Origin: CALMZY01 sp052033915
GTDB lineage: Bacteria; Verrucomicrobiota; Kiritimatiellia; CAIQIC01; JAGNIJ01
DNA: 53,614 nt
Assembly: GCA_052033915.1 (NCBI GenBank)
Contig: JBPOJF010000023.1
Coordinates: forward strand, 1-53,614
Direction: 5' to 3'
Positions 16,016 to 24,270 of the stretch are shown one piece after another (position 1 is the first letter of the stretch; each line of letters starts with the position of its first letter). Position numbers and translations under genes: made by a program. Under the pieces are notes generated by a model, which worked only from the letters and a program-made list of their open reading frames with translations, ran no database searches and was not told the origin of the DNA.

Positions 16016-16942
16016 GTGAGAATTTTTTCAGGTAACGCGAACCGCCCCTTGGCGGAAAAGATCGCGAAGTACGTGGACCGGCCGCTGGGCGATTTGTCCA
16101 TCACCCATTTCCCCGACGGGGAAATCTTCGTCAAGATCAAGGAGAACGTGCGCGGCAGGGATGTCTTCATTATCCAGCCGACATGCTATCCGCCGAATGA
16201 AAATCTGATGGAGCTGCTGATCATGATCGACGCCGCGAAACGGGCGTCGGCGGCGCGTATCACGGCGGTCATTCCTTTCTACGGATACGCGCGCCAGGAC
16301 CGCAAGGACCAGCCGCGCGTTCCGATCACGGCCAAGCTCGTCGCGAATCTTCTGGTCGCCGCAGGCTGCAGCCGCCTGCTCGCGATGGATCTGCACGCCC
16401 AGCAGATCCAGGGCTTCTTCGACATTCCCGTGGATCACCTGTTCGCCGCGCCGGTGATCGTGAAGCACCTGCGCTCCAGGAAGCTGAAGAACCCCGTCGT
16501 CGTGTCGCCCGATCCGGGCGGTCTGAAGATGGCGCATGCGTACGCGTACATGCTTGGCGGCGGCTTGGCGATCGTCGGCAAACAGAGGAAGACGGCGACG
16601 GAAGTCGAGGCCTTGAACCTGGTCGGCGATGTCGAAGGCCGCACCTGCATTCTCGTGGACGACCTGGCGACGACCGCCGGCACGCTGTGCATGGCGTCGA
16701 ATCTGGTCATGGAACGCGGCGCGAAGGAAGTCTATGCCGCGGTGACGCATGCCGTGCTCACGGAGCAGGGGATCGATCGTCTGAAGGATTCCTTTATCAA
16801 AGGGCTGGTCACGACGGATACGGTGCCGGCCCGCGAGTGGAAGGGGTTCCCGGTCAAGGTGCTGTCCGTGGCCGATCTTCTCGGCGAGGGCATCCTGCGC
16901 ATTCACAGCAATCAATCCGTTACGTCGTTGTTCAAAGTATAG
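16016..16942 (+). CDS. prs: Ribose-phosphate pyrophosphokinase (PRPP synthetase)
   Basis: Makes PRPP from ribose 5-phosphate and ATP for nucleotide, histidine and tryptophan synthesis. 308 residues, normal bacterial class I length. Visible: FSGNANRPLAEKIA (N-terminal), FPDGEIFVKI, FYGYARQDRKD (ATP-binding flexible loop), MDLHAQQIQGFF, VVSPDPGGLKMA and the PRPP loop DDLATTAGT (about 215-223), where most homologues have D(I/M)xDTAGT. The start is GTG at 16016 with GGGAG about ten bases upstream. It sits 98 bases after tRNA-Gln and 18 before rplY; a prs-rplY-pth order is common in bacteria. Confidence 0.96.
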   Translation: MRIFSGNANRPLAEKIAKYVDRPLGDLSITHFPDGEIFVKIKENVRGRDVFIIQPTCYPPNENLMELLIMIDAAKRASAARITAVIPFYGYARQDRKDQPRVPITAKLVANLLVAAGCSRLLAMDLHAQQIQGFFDIPVDHLFAAPVIVKHLRSRKLKNPVVVSPDPGGLKMAHAYAYMLGGGLAIVGKQRKTATEVEALNLVGDVEGRTCILVDDLATTAGTLCMASNLVMERGAKEVYAAVTHAVLTEQGIDRLKDSFIKGLVTTDTVPAREWKGFPVKVLSVADLLGEGILRIHSNQSVTSLFKV

Positions 16943-16960
16943 TCAGTGAGGGAGAAACCA

Positions 16961-17707
16961 ATGAAAGCAGTCAAAGTTGTGGCCCAGCCACGTGAAGTTA
17001 AAGGGGCGGGGGCCAGAAGGCTCCGCCGTTCCGGTATGGTTCCGGCCATCGTGTACGGGGCCGGCAAAGAGAGCCGGATGATCCAGCTTAGCGCCCACGA
17101 TTTCGACCAGGTGTTGAAAGGGCATATGGGCGGGCACATGATCATGGATCTGGAAGTCGGCGGCGAGAGCCCGGTGAAGGTTCTTCTGAAGGACGTCCAG
17201 CATCATCCCGTGTCGCACAAGATCATCCACGCGGACTTCAACGAGATCTCGATGACGAAGAAGCTTCGCGTCGACATTCCGATCAAGCTGGTGGGCAATC
17301 CGATCGGCGTGATCCAGCAGGGCGGCATTCTCGAACCCATCACGCGTTCGGTTGTGGTGGAGTGCTTGCCGACCGATATCGTGGAATCCTTTACGCTGGA
17401 CGTGAGCGCGCTGAATATCAACGAAAGTCTTCAGGCGGCCAGTATTCCTCTGGACAAGTCGAAATACACGTTGATTACGTCGCCCGACCAGGCGATCGTG
17501 AAGATTTCCGTGCCGAAGGCCGAAGAGGAAGCCGCTCCTGCGGCGGCGGAAGCCGGCGCGGCTGAGCCTGAAGTCATCAGCGAGAAGAAGGTGGAAGGAG
17601 AGGAAGGCGAAGAGGGCGCGGGAGAGGACAAGAAGGAAGCCGCCAAGCCGGAGGCCGCGAAAGCGGACAAGCCTGAGGCGAAGGCCGAAGGCAAGAAGGC
17701 CAAGTAG
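16961..17707 (+). CDS. rplY: 50S ribosomal protein L25 (general stress protein Ctc type)
   Basis: Binds 5S rRNA in the large subunit. 248 residues, the long TL5/Ctc form: N-terminal L25 beta-barrel (REVKGAGARRLRRSGMVPAIVYG, 10-32), a C-terminal TL5 domain (about 95-185), then a low-complexity tail of about 60 residues made of Glu, Ala, Lys and Pro. The ATG at 16961 follows GGGAG; an in-frame ATG 15 bases earlier is rejected because the ribosome site lies between them. The acidic/basic tail is longer than in most homologues. Next to pth, as in many genomes. Confidence 0.95.
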   Translation: MKAVKVVAQPREVKGAGARRLRRSGMVPAIVYGAGKESRMIQLSAHDFDQVLKGHMGGHMIMDLEVGGESPVKVLLKDVQHHPVSHKIIHADFNEISMTKKLRVDIPIKLVGNPIGVIQQGGILEPITRSVVVECLPTDIVESFTLDVSALNINESLQAASIPLDKSKYTLITSPDQAIVKISVPKAEEEAAPAAAEAGAAEPEVISEKKVEGEEGEEGAGEDKKEAAKPEAAKADKPEAKAEGKKAK

Positions 17708-17733
17708 GTTCCCGGCGCCCGGAGTGACGGCAT

Positions 17734-18294
17734 GTGAAACTGGTCGTTGGACTTGGCAATCCGGGCAAGGAGTACGACAAAACGCGGCATAATGTCGGTT
17801 TTGACGTCTTGGACGAGTTGGTTCGGCGGACCGGGGTGACGTTGCGGCGGGGATGGACGGTTCCGGCGTGGACGGCCAGGACGGAGGTCGAGGGAAAGAA
17901 TGTCCTGCTGGTCAAGCCGCGGACGTTCATGAACCGGAGCGGCTACGCGGTGGCCGCCGCGGCGCAGAAGAGGGGCTTGGAGCCGGAGGACGTGATTATT
18001 GTCCTGGATGATCTGGAACTGCCGAAAGGGCAGATCCGCATCCGGAAAAGAGGCGGCGCCGGCGGGCACAAGGGACTGCGTTCCGTCATCCAGGCCCTGG
18101 GCTCGGAGGCGTTCGTGCGGGTTCGGGTGGGAGTCGGCCCGCGGCCGCCGGGCGATGCGTTGGTGGATCACGTGCTTTCGCGCTTCACGGCCGAAGAGCG
18201 GGGCGAGGTGGACAGGGCGGTAACGGTTGCCGCCGATGCCGTGGCTGTGATCCTGCGGGACGGCGTTGAAAAAGCGATGAACGAATTTAACTGA
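17734..18294 (+). CDS. pth: Peptidyl-tRNA hydrolase
   Basis: Releases peptides from peptidyl-tRNA dropped by the ribosome; cytoplasmic. 186 residues, normal length. Seen: VGLGNPGKEYDKTRHNVGF with the catalytic His19, KPRTFMNRSGYAV, the DDLELPKGQIRIRKRGGAGGHKGLRS loop, and GVGRPP-like GVGPRPPGDALVDHVLSRF. The start is GTG (17734); an ATG two bases upstream is followed at once by a stop in its own frame. It ends 38 bases before rpsF, so prs to lpxD may be one long transcription unit. Confidence 0.95.
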   Translation: MKLVVGLGNPGKEYDKTRHNVGFDVLDELVRRTGVTLRRGWTVPAWTARTEVEGKNVLLVKPRTFMNRSGYAVAAAAQKRGLEPEDVIIVLDDLELPKGQIRIRKRGGAGGHKGLRSVIQALGSEAFVRVRVGVGPRPPGDALVDHVLSRFTAEERGEVDRAVTVAADAVAVILRDGVEKAMNEFN

Positions 18295-18332
18295 ATGGAA
18301 TCAGGACGGCAGAATATGGTGAGGAGGATGCC

Positions 18333-18665
18333 TTGAACAAATATGAAGCGATGATTATTTTTCCGGAATCTCTGAAGGATATTGAAGAGGCGCTGGGAAA
18401 GGTGCGCGCGGAAATCAAGAAGCACGGCGGCGAAGTGGAAAGCGCCACGCGTCTCGGCAAGCGGGTGTTTGCGCGTAAAATGGACAAGCAGGACGCCGGC
18501 CAGTACGTCATCATGACGTTCAAGATGGCGCCCGAGCAGATCAAGCCTCTCAACGTTCGCTTCAAGATGAACGAAGACATCTTCCGCCTACAGATTGTCC
18601 GCGCGCCCGCGGTCGCGGCGCCTGTGGCGGCGGATGCGGAGGCCAAGGACCATGGCAACGCTTAA
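18333..18665 (+). CDS. rpsF: 30S ribosomal protein S6
   Basis: Small-subunit protein that pairs with S18 on the platform. 110 residues: YEAMIIFPESL at the start, then the S6 alpha-beta sandwich (GGEVESATRLGKRVFARKM, QYVIMTFKMAPEQIKPLN) and a short Ala-rich tail. The start codon is TTG (18333), supported by the strong GAGGAGG five bases upstream and by homology. Its last 14 bases overlap the ssb start. First gene of the conserved rpsF-ssb-rpsR-rplI block. Confidence 0.94.
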   Translation: MNKYEAMIIFPESLKDIEEALGKVRAEIKKHGGEVESATRLGKRVFARKMDKQDAGQYVIMTFKMAPEQIKPLNVRFKMNEDIFRLQIVRAPAVAAPVAADAEAKDHGNA

Positions 18666-19110
18666 CAAGGTATTTCTGATCGGGAATCTGACGAAGGATC
18701 CCGAGGTGCGCTATACGCCGTCGGGCAGCGCGGTGAGCGATGTCCGCATGGCGGTGAGCCGGAAGTTCAAGCTGGCCAACGGGCAGGAGAAGGAAGAGAC
18801 CTGTTTTGTCACCGTGACGGTCTGGGGGCGGCAGGCGGAGACGGTCGGAGAATACCTGCGCAAGGGGTCGCCGGTGTTCGTGGAAGGCCGTCTGAAGCTG
18901 GACGAGTGGGAAAAGGACGGGCAGAAGCAGAGCCGTCTGGGTGTGGTGGCGGAACGGGTTCAGTTCCTGGGCTCTCCGCGCCGAGGCGAGGTGGGCGATG
19001 CGCCGGCTTCGTCCGAACGGCGCGGCAGGTCCGCGCCCGCGGCGCCTGAGCCGGAGGCGGACGAGCCGCCGCCGGCGGGGGGTGGGGACGACGACGATTT
19101 GCCATTCTAA
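18652..19110 (+). CDS. ssb: Single-stranded DNA-binding protein
   Basis: Protects single-stranded DNA and recruits replication and repair proteins. 152 residues: an OB fold at the N terminus (LNKVFLIGNLTKDPEVRYTPSG, VSDVRMAVSRKF, FVTVTVWGRQAE, YLRKGSPVFVEGRLKLDEW), a Pro/Glu-rich linker, and the acidic tip DDDLPF that binds partner proteins. The ATG at 18652 lies inside rpsF (14-base overlap), so the two are probably coupled. An in-frame start at 18595 would add 19 Arg-rich residues unlike any SSB. Confidence 0.95.
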   Translation: MATLNKVFLIGNLTKDPEVRYTPSGSAVSDVRMAVSRKFKLANGQEKEETCFVTVTVWGRQAETVGEYLRKGSPVFVEGRLKLDEWEKDGQKQSRLGVVAERVQFLGSPRRGEVGDAPASSERRGRSAPAAPEPEADEPPPAGGGDDDDLPF

Positions 19111-19139
19111 CGTGAGCATGTGTAATGAGAGGATGAGAT

Positions 19140-19376
19140 ATGACGCGTGAATACGACAACTACGACCGGATGGGTGACGACCGCGGCGGTTTTAAACGCC
19201 GTTCCCGGCTTGAGCCGGGACAGGTCATCGACTACAAGGACGCGGAACTGCTCCGCAAGTTCATGACCGAGCGCGGCAAGATTGTGCCCGGCCGGTTCGT
19301 CGGCACCACGGCAAAACAGCAGCGCCAGATCAAGCGCGCCATTCGCGTGGCGCGGGTGATGGGCCTCCTTCCGTAA
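19140..19376 (+). CDS. rpsR: 30S ribosomal protein S18
   Basis: 78 residues; partner of S6 in the small subunit. The core IDYKDAELLRKFMTERGKI and the RFVGTTAKQQRQIKRAIRVA motif are diagnostic. The N-terminal 25 residues are rich in Asp, Tyr and Arg. The ATG at 19140 has GAGAGGATGAG just upstream. I see no four-Cys zinc motif, so this is a zinc-free form. Between ssb and rplI, as usual. Confidence 0.95.
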   Translation: MTREYDNYDRMGDDRGGFKRRSRLEPGQVIDYKDAELLRKFMTERGKIVPGRFVGTTAKQQRQIKRAIRVARVMGLLP

Positions 19377-19394
19377 TTCGAAAGGGACGAAACC

Positions 19395-19844
19395 ATGTCA
19401 AAAGAAGTTGTTCTGATGGCCGATGTGCAGGGGCTGGGCTCGCAGGGCGAGGTTGTTCGCGTGGCCGAGGGCTATGCGCGAAATTACCTTCTCCCCCGCA
19501 ACCTGGCGGCGCCGGTGACGGAGGGCGCCCGCCGTAAGCTGGAGAAGGCTCGCAAGATGAAGGAGGAGCAGGAGGCCCGGGAACTGGAATCCGCCCAGCG
19601 TCTCGTGAAATCCATCGAGCAGGTATCCTGCACCATCCCCGTCAAGACGGGCGAGGGCGGGAAGTTGTTCGGGTCCGTGACGGCGGCGGATATCGTGTCG
19701 GCTCTGAAGGCGCAAGGGGTGGAAGTCGATAAACACCAGGTCGATCTGCCCGAGCCGATTCGTGAGCTCGGCGTCTTCAGTATTCCGATCAAGGTGCATC
19801 CCAAGGTTCAAGCCACGCTCAAGATCTGGGTGGTTGAAGAATAA
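19395..19844 (+). CDS. rplI: 50S ribosomal protein L9
   Basis: 149 residues, full length. The N-terminal domain (VVLMADVQGLGSQGEVVRVAEGYARNYLLPRNLA) binds 23S rRNA; a long connecting helix rich in Lys/Glu and a C-terminal domain (GKLFGSVTAADIVSAL, HQVDLPEPIRELGVFSI) follow. A ribosome site (GGGACG) precedes the ATG at 19395. It ends 17 bases before dnaB. Confidence 0.96.
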   Translation: MSKEVVLMADVQGLGSQGEVVRVAEGYARNYLLPRNLAAPVTEGARRKLEKARKMKEEQEARELESAQRLVKSIEQVSCTIPVKTGEGGKLFGSVTAADIVSALKAQGVEVDKHQVDLPEPIRELGVFSIPIKVHPKVQATLKIWVVEE

Positions 19845-19861
19845 GCAAACAAGGTGTTGCG

Positions 19862-21316
19862 ATGGCTGGTCAGGTCTCCCCTTCGCCGGGCGCGAAGAGT
19901 GATCGCCTCCCCCCTTACAGCGAGGAGGCCGAGCGGGGTGTGCTTGGATCAGCGCTTCTCGACGCGGCGCGCGTCGTGGACTTTGCCGTCGAACGCGGGA
20001 TTTCCCCCGAGTCGTTTTACGTGCCCGCCCACCAGACGCTTTTCGAAGTCCTGCGCGGCATGACGCATGACGGGAGCCCCATCGATCTCCTGACGGTGGG
20101 CGAAAGACTCAAGAAGCTGGGCCGGCTGGACGAGGTGGGGGGGGCGGCTTTCCTGGAGCGGCTGGTGGACAGTACGCCCACCGCCGCGCATGCCGAGTAC
20201 TACATTGATATCGTCCGCCAGAAACACCTCCTGCGGATGATCATCGACAAGTCCCGCCAGGCCATCGACGAGTGTTACTCCTCCGAGAAGGACGCGGACA
20301 GCGTTCTCAACGCGGCCGAGCAGTCGTTCTTCGACATCAAGCAGCTCCAGCGCAGTGCCATGACGCCCTGGTCGGACCTGGTCAAGGACGCGATCACGGA
20401 CATCGAGAACATCTTCCTGATGAAGAAGGGGATTACCGGGCTCGCCACGGGCTACGCGGACCTGGATAGAATCCTGATGGGGCTGCAACCGAGCGACATG
20501 ATCGTGCTGGCTGCCCGGCCCTCGATGGGTAAAACGTCGCTGGCGCTCAATATCGCGGAGAATGTGGCCCTGGGCGTGGCGGACGACACGCCCCGGCCCG
20601 TCGCCGTGTTCAGCCTGGAAATGTCCAGGGAGCAGTTGGTCCGCAGAATGATCTGTTCGCGCGCCCGAGTGCCTTCCCACAAGCTGCAGGGCGGGTATAT
20701 CTCCCAGACGTTTCATGGCCAGTTGATTTCCGCGGCATCCGCCCTGACGAAGGCGCCCATTTTCCTGGACGACACCGCGGGGCTCGAGGCGCTTGAGTTG
20801 CGTTCCCGCGCCCGCCGTATAAAGCGGAAGCACGACATCCAGTTGATCGTGGTGGACTACCTGCAGATGCTGAGCTATCCGCAGTTCGCGAGGGAAGGCC
20901 GCCAGCGCGAGACGGCGGCGATTTCCGGCGCGCTGAAGGCCATGGCCAAGGAACTGAAGATCCCGGTGATCGTCCTCAGCCAGCTCAGCCGCGCGCCCGA
21001 ACAGCGGAGCGATGACGGAAGGCCGCGGCTTTCCGATCTGCGCGACTCCGGGGCTATCGAGCAGGATGCCGACGTGGTTCTCATGTTGCGCCGGCCGTGC
21101 GTTTACGCCGAGGAAGGCGAAGTGATCGACGAGAAGCTGGCCGAAGTGGAAATCGCGAAACACCGAAACGGGCCCACCGGCAAGGTGGAATTCAACTTTG
21201 AGCGGGAATACACCCGGTTCGACAGCCGGATGAGGGGCGTTGATGCCGCTCCGATGGCCGAGCCGGAACCTGAAGCCGCACCCGAGGACGAGTTCGAACA
21301 AGGGGGGCTGATATGA
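19862..21316 (+). CDS. dnaB: Replicative DNA helicase DnaB
   Basis: Hexameric 5'-3' helicase of the replication fork. 484 residues: N-terminal DnaB domain (PPYSEEAERGVLGSALLD, 17-34), linker, and RecA-type ATPase with Walker A ARPSMGKTSLAL (about 217-228), FSLEMSREQLVRRM, the Walker B strand LIVVDYLQML, VIVLSQLSRAPE and DLRDSGAIEQDADVV. No intein is present. The acidic C-terminal tail (about 455-484) is Glu/Pro-rich. Its TGA overlaps the bamA ATG (ATGA), an unusual coupling of a replication gene to outer-membrane assembly genes. Confidence 0.97.
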   Translation: MAGQVSPSPGAKSDRLPPYSEEAERGVLGSALLDAARVVDFAVERGISPESFYVPAHQTLFEVLRGMTHDGSPIDLLTVGERLKKLGRLDEVGGAAFLERLVDSTPTAAHAEYYIDIVRQKHLLRMIIDKSRQAIDECYSSEKDADSVLNAAEQSFFDIKQLQRSAMTPWSDLVKDAITDIENIFLMKKGITGLATGYADLDRILMGLQPSDMIVLAARPSMGKTSLALNIAENVALGVADDTPRPVAVFSLEMSREQLVRRMICSRARVPSHKLQGGYISQTFHGQLISAASALTKAPIFLDDTAGLEALELRSRARRIKRKHDIQLIVVDYLQMLSYPQFAREGRQRETAAISGALKAMAKELKIPVIVLSQLSRAPEQRSDDGRPRLSDLRDSGAIEQDADVVLMLRRPCVYAEEGEVIDEKLAEVEIAKHRNGPTGKVEFNFEREYTRFDSRMRGVDAAPMAEPEPEAAPEDEFEQGGLI

Positions 21317-23649
21317 GGCTCCGCCGGTTGCCGCTTCTTGTCCTTTCCGTGCTTTTCTTCGCCGTCTCGTCGCTCTCCGCCGTTGCGTTGCAGGTCAAGG
21401 ACGTGCAGGTCAAAACGGACGGGCATGGGGTGGCGGACCGCGAGTCCGTTCTCGCGTACACGAGTTTGAAGGTCGGCGGCGAATTCAGCCGCATGGCCAT
21501 GAATCGCGACATCAAGGCCCTTCAGAAAAGCGGCCGCTACGCCGCGGTATCGGCGAACGTGGAGTCCGTTCCGGGCGGTGTGGTGGTCACCTACACCGTG
21601 GACCCCAAACTCCGGATCGGCAGGCTGGAGATCACGGGCGCCGACTATCTGGGCAACAAGAAGGTGCGCGACCTGCTGGAACTGGGGGTGGGCGATCTCG
21701 TCGACGACACGGCGCTGGCGGTTCAATCTCAAAAAGTTCGCGACAAGTACCACAAGAAATACTTCCCGTATGCCAAGCTGGCCTGGACGATCGAGCCTCT
21801 CGAGGAGCCGGGCATGGCGTTTGTCCGCGTCACCGTGACCGAGGGCAAGCGGGCAAACGTGAAACAAATCCAGTTCGCCGGCAATGACCATGTCCGCTCG
21901 TATGTTCTGCGCAAGGCGATGAAGCAGCGGGCGGTGAACTGGCTGTCCTGGATCACGGGCGCCGGCCAGTACAACCCCGACGACCTGGAGTTCGACGTGG
22001 AGTCCCTCCGCAAGGTCTATCTCGACCAAGGGTACCTCGACGTGGTCGTGAAGCCGCCGGAAATCACGATGTTGAATTCGAAGAAGATCCGGATCGACAT
22101 CCCGGTCGAGGAGGGTAGGCAGTACCGCATCGGCAGGATTGAACTGAGCGGCGCGGGCCTGTTCCCCACCAGCCAGGTGGCGGGTGTGATCAGGATTCGT
22201 CCCGGGGATGTGGCGTCCGTTGCGCAGATCGACAAGTCCGGGCAGGAGGTCAAGGACTTCTACGGGGGGCGCGGGTACATCCGCAGCTTCGTAGATTACA
22301 CCATGGATGTGAATGTGGAGGAATCGACGGCCGACATTTTCTACAAGGTGACCGAGGGCCATCTCGCCTACATCCGCAACATCAAGATTCGTGGTAACTC
22401 GGTGACGAAGGACAAGGTCATCCGCCGCGAGTTGGACGTCTATCCCGGCCAGATCTACAACGAAGTCAAGGTGCGCCGCAGCGAACGGCGGCTTCGCAAC
22501 CTGGGCTTTTTCTCGTACGTGAACAGCGTTCCGGAGAGTACGGCCGCGTCCGATCAGTACGATCTTGCTCTCGATGTGGAAGAACAGAAGACGGGTCAGT
22601 TCATGATCGGCGCCGGGTTCTCCAGCGAGGATGACATCATCGGCTTCGTGGAACTTTCCCAGGGCAATTTCGATCTCGCCGGCTGGCCGCGTTTCAGCGG
22701 CGGCGGCCAGAAGCTTCGCATGCGCGCCCAGTTGGGTACCGAGCGAAAAGATTACGAAATCTCCTTCGTGGAGCCGTGGTTTCTGAACCGTCGGCTGGCG
22801 CTGGGCGTCGATTTGTTCGAGCACGACGCGCGGTTTCTCAGCGACGAGTACGACCAGTTGAATATCGGCGGCAGGGTCAGCCTCGGGAGGCCGCTGGGGA
22901 CCTACAACCGCGTCAACCTGATCTACGGCCTCGAGAGCATTGATGTCTGCAACGTAGACACCAACGCGTCCGACCTGATCAAGCAGGAGGAAGGGGAGCG
23001 AGTCAAGAGTTCCCTGACGCTGGAACTGTCCCGCGATACCCGCGACAGCGTTTTCCTCCCTTCGAGAGGGACGCGAAGCACGGTCTCGGCCATGGTCGCC
23101 GGAGGTCCGTTGGGCGGGGAGACGGAGATCTACGGACTCACCGGGCGGTCATCGCTTTTTATCCCCCTGTGGTTTGACCATGTGTTCAACCTGCGGGGCT
23201 ACGCGGCCATGGTCGACGATTACGGGGAACCCGAACGGGTGCCCATCTTCGACCGCCTCTTCCTCGGCGGCCCCCGCACCGTCCGCGGCTTCAAGTACCG
23301 CGATGTGGGGCCGAAGGTTCTGGATGAGGGCTCGGGAGGGGCGGAGGAGCCTCTCGGCGGCAAGGCCGCGGTGTGCGCGACGGCCGAATACACCCTGCCC
23401 GTGGCTGAGAAGGTGCGCCTCGCCGCGTTCTACGATATCGGCATCGTGTGGGCCGATGTGTTCAAGAAGGACGAGGATCCAGCTATCGTGGCGGGGGATG
23501 GCGAAGTGAATTCGGCGGTCGGCGTCGGGGTCCGGTTCGATTTCCCCGGATTCCCCATCCAGCTTGACTACGCTTGGCCGCTTCAGGCGGACGAGTATAA
23601 TGACCGGCGGTCCGGCCGTTTCAGTTTCTGGATTGGATATACATACTAG
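21313..23649 (+). CDS. bamA: Outer membrane protein assembly factor BamA
   Basis: Inserts beta-barrel proteins into the outer membrane. 778 residues with a signal peptide (first 25 residues, cleaved near AVA). Consecutive POTRA domains occupy about residues 25-420 (VTYTVDPKLRIGRLEITGA, VNVEESTADIFYKVTEG, IRNIKIRGNSVTKDKVIRRE), then a 16-strand barrel with RDTRDSVFLPSRGT, FLGGPRTVRGF (the conserved L6 VRGF motif) and a C-terminal aromatic strand ending FSFWIGYTY. The last residue is Tyr, not the more usual Phe. The start overlaps the dnaB stop. skp and lpxD follow, the classical bamA-skp-lpxD order. Confidence 0.96.
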   Translation: MRLRRLPLLVLSVLFFAVSSLSAVALQVKDVQVKTDGHGVADRESVLAYTSLKVGGEFSRMAMNRDIKALQKSGRYAAVSANVESVPGGVVVTYTVDPKLRIGRLEITGADYLGNKKVRDLLELGVGDLVDDTALAVQSQKVRDKYHKKYFPYAKLAWTIEPLEEPGMAFVRVTVTEGKRANVKQIQFAGNDHVRSYVLRKAMKQRAVNWLSWITGAGQYNPDDLEFDVESLRKVYLDQGYLDVVVKPPEITMLNSKKIRIDIPVEEGRQYRIGRIELSGAGLFPTSQVAGVIRIRPGDVASVAQIDKSGQEVKDFYGGRGYIRSFVDYTMDVNVEESTADIFYKVTEGHLAYIRNIKIRGNSVTKDKVIRRELDVYPGQIYNEVKVRRSERRLRNLGFFSYVNSVPESTAASDQYDLALDVEEQKTGQFMIGAGFSSEDDIIGFVELSQGNFDLAGWPRFSGGGQKLRMRAQLGTERKDYEISFVEPWFLNRRLALGVDLFEHDARFLSDEYDQLNIGGRVSLGRPLGTYNRVNLIYGLESIDVCNVDTNASDLIKQEEGERVKSSLTLELSRDTRDSVFLPSRGTRSTVSAMVAGGPLGGETEIYGLTGRSSLFIPLWFDHVFNLRGYAAMVDDYGEPERVPIFDRLFLGGPRTVRGFKYRDVGPKVLDEGSGGAEEPLGGKAAVCATAEYTLPVAEKVRLAAFYDIGIVWADVFKKDEDPAIVAGDGEVNSAVGVGVRFDFPGFPIQLDYAWPLQADEYNDRRSGRFSFWIGYTY

Positions 23650-23664
23650 AAGGAGAGCGTTGAA

Positions 23665-24261
23665 ATGAGAAAGTGCCTGGTGTGGGGCGTGTGGATCGCG
23701 ATGCTGGCGTGTTCTTCCGCTTGGGCGGCGGAGCCGGCGACCGTTTTTGTCGACCTGGATCGCGCGTTCAACGAGTTCTACAAGACCAAGCTCGCGGACA
23801 CGCAACTGAAGGAGCAGGCCGACGAGTTCAACGGGGAGCGAAAAACGCTGGTCGGCGGCTACGAGAAGCTGCAGAAGGATTTCACGGCAATTCGCGATGA
23901 GGCCCAGAACAGCGCGCTCAGCGACGATGTCCGCGCCGAGAAGCGGAATCTGGCCGAGGAGAAACTGGTCGAACTGCGGGATTACGAAAGCCGGATTCGT
24001 CGGTTCGACGATTCCCGCCGCAAGCAGTTGGACGACCAGAGCCGGCGGATGCGTAAACGCATCGTCGAGGAGATCCAGAAGATCGTGAAGGACTACGCCC
24101 AGAAACAGGGGTACCTGGCGGTCATCGACTCTTCCGGTCAGAGCTTGAACGGCGTCGAGAACATCCTCTACGCGGACCCGAAGGTTGACATCACGGACAC
24201 GATCCTCGGCATGCTGAACAAGGGCAAGCAGGAAGAAAAGGCGGACGACAAAGGCAAGTAG
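23665..24261 (+). CDS. skp: OmpH/Skp-family periplasmic chaperone
   Basis: Holds unfolded outer-membrane proteins in the periplasm. 198 residues with a signal peptide (MRKCLVWGVWIAMLACSSA, cleaved after AWA). The mature protein has the Skp start (FVDLDRAFNEFYKTKLADTQ), a long charged helical hairpin (about 50-140) and the closing strand YLAVIDSSGQSLNGVENILY. The C-terminal tail is Lys/Glu-rich. AAGGAGAG precedes the ATG at 23665. It follows bamA by 15 bases and precedes lpxD by 9. Confidence 0.92.
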   Translation: MRKCLVWGVWIAMLACSSAWAAEPATVFVDLDRAFNEFYKTKLADTQLKEQADEFNGERKTLVGGYEKLQKDFTAIRDEAQNSALSDDVRAEKRNLAEEKLVELRDYESRIRRFDDSRRKQLDDQSRRMRKRIVEEIQKIVKDYAQKQGYLAVIDSSGQSLNGVENILYADPKVDITDTILGMLNKGKQEEKADDKGK

Positions 24262-24270
24262 AATCCCATC

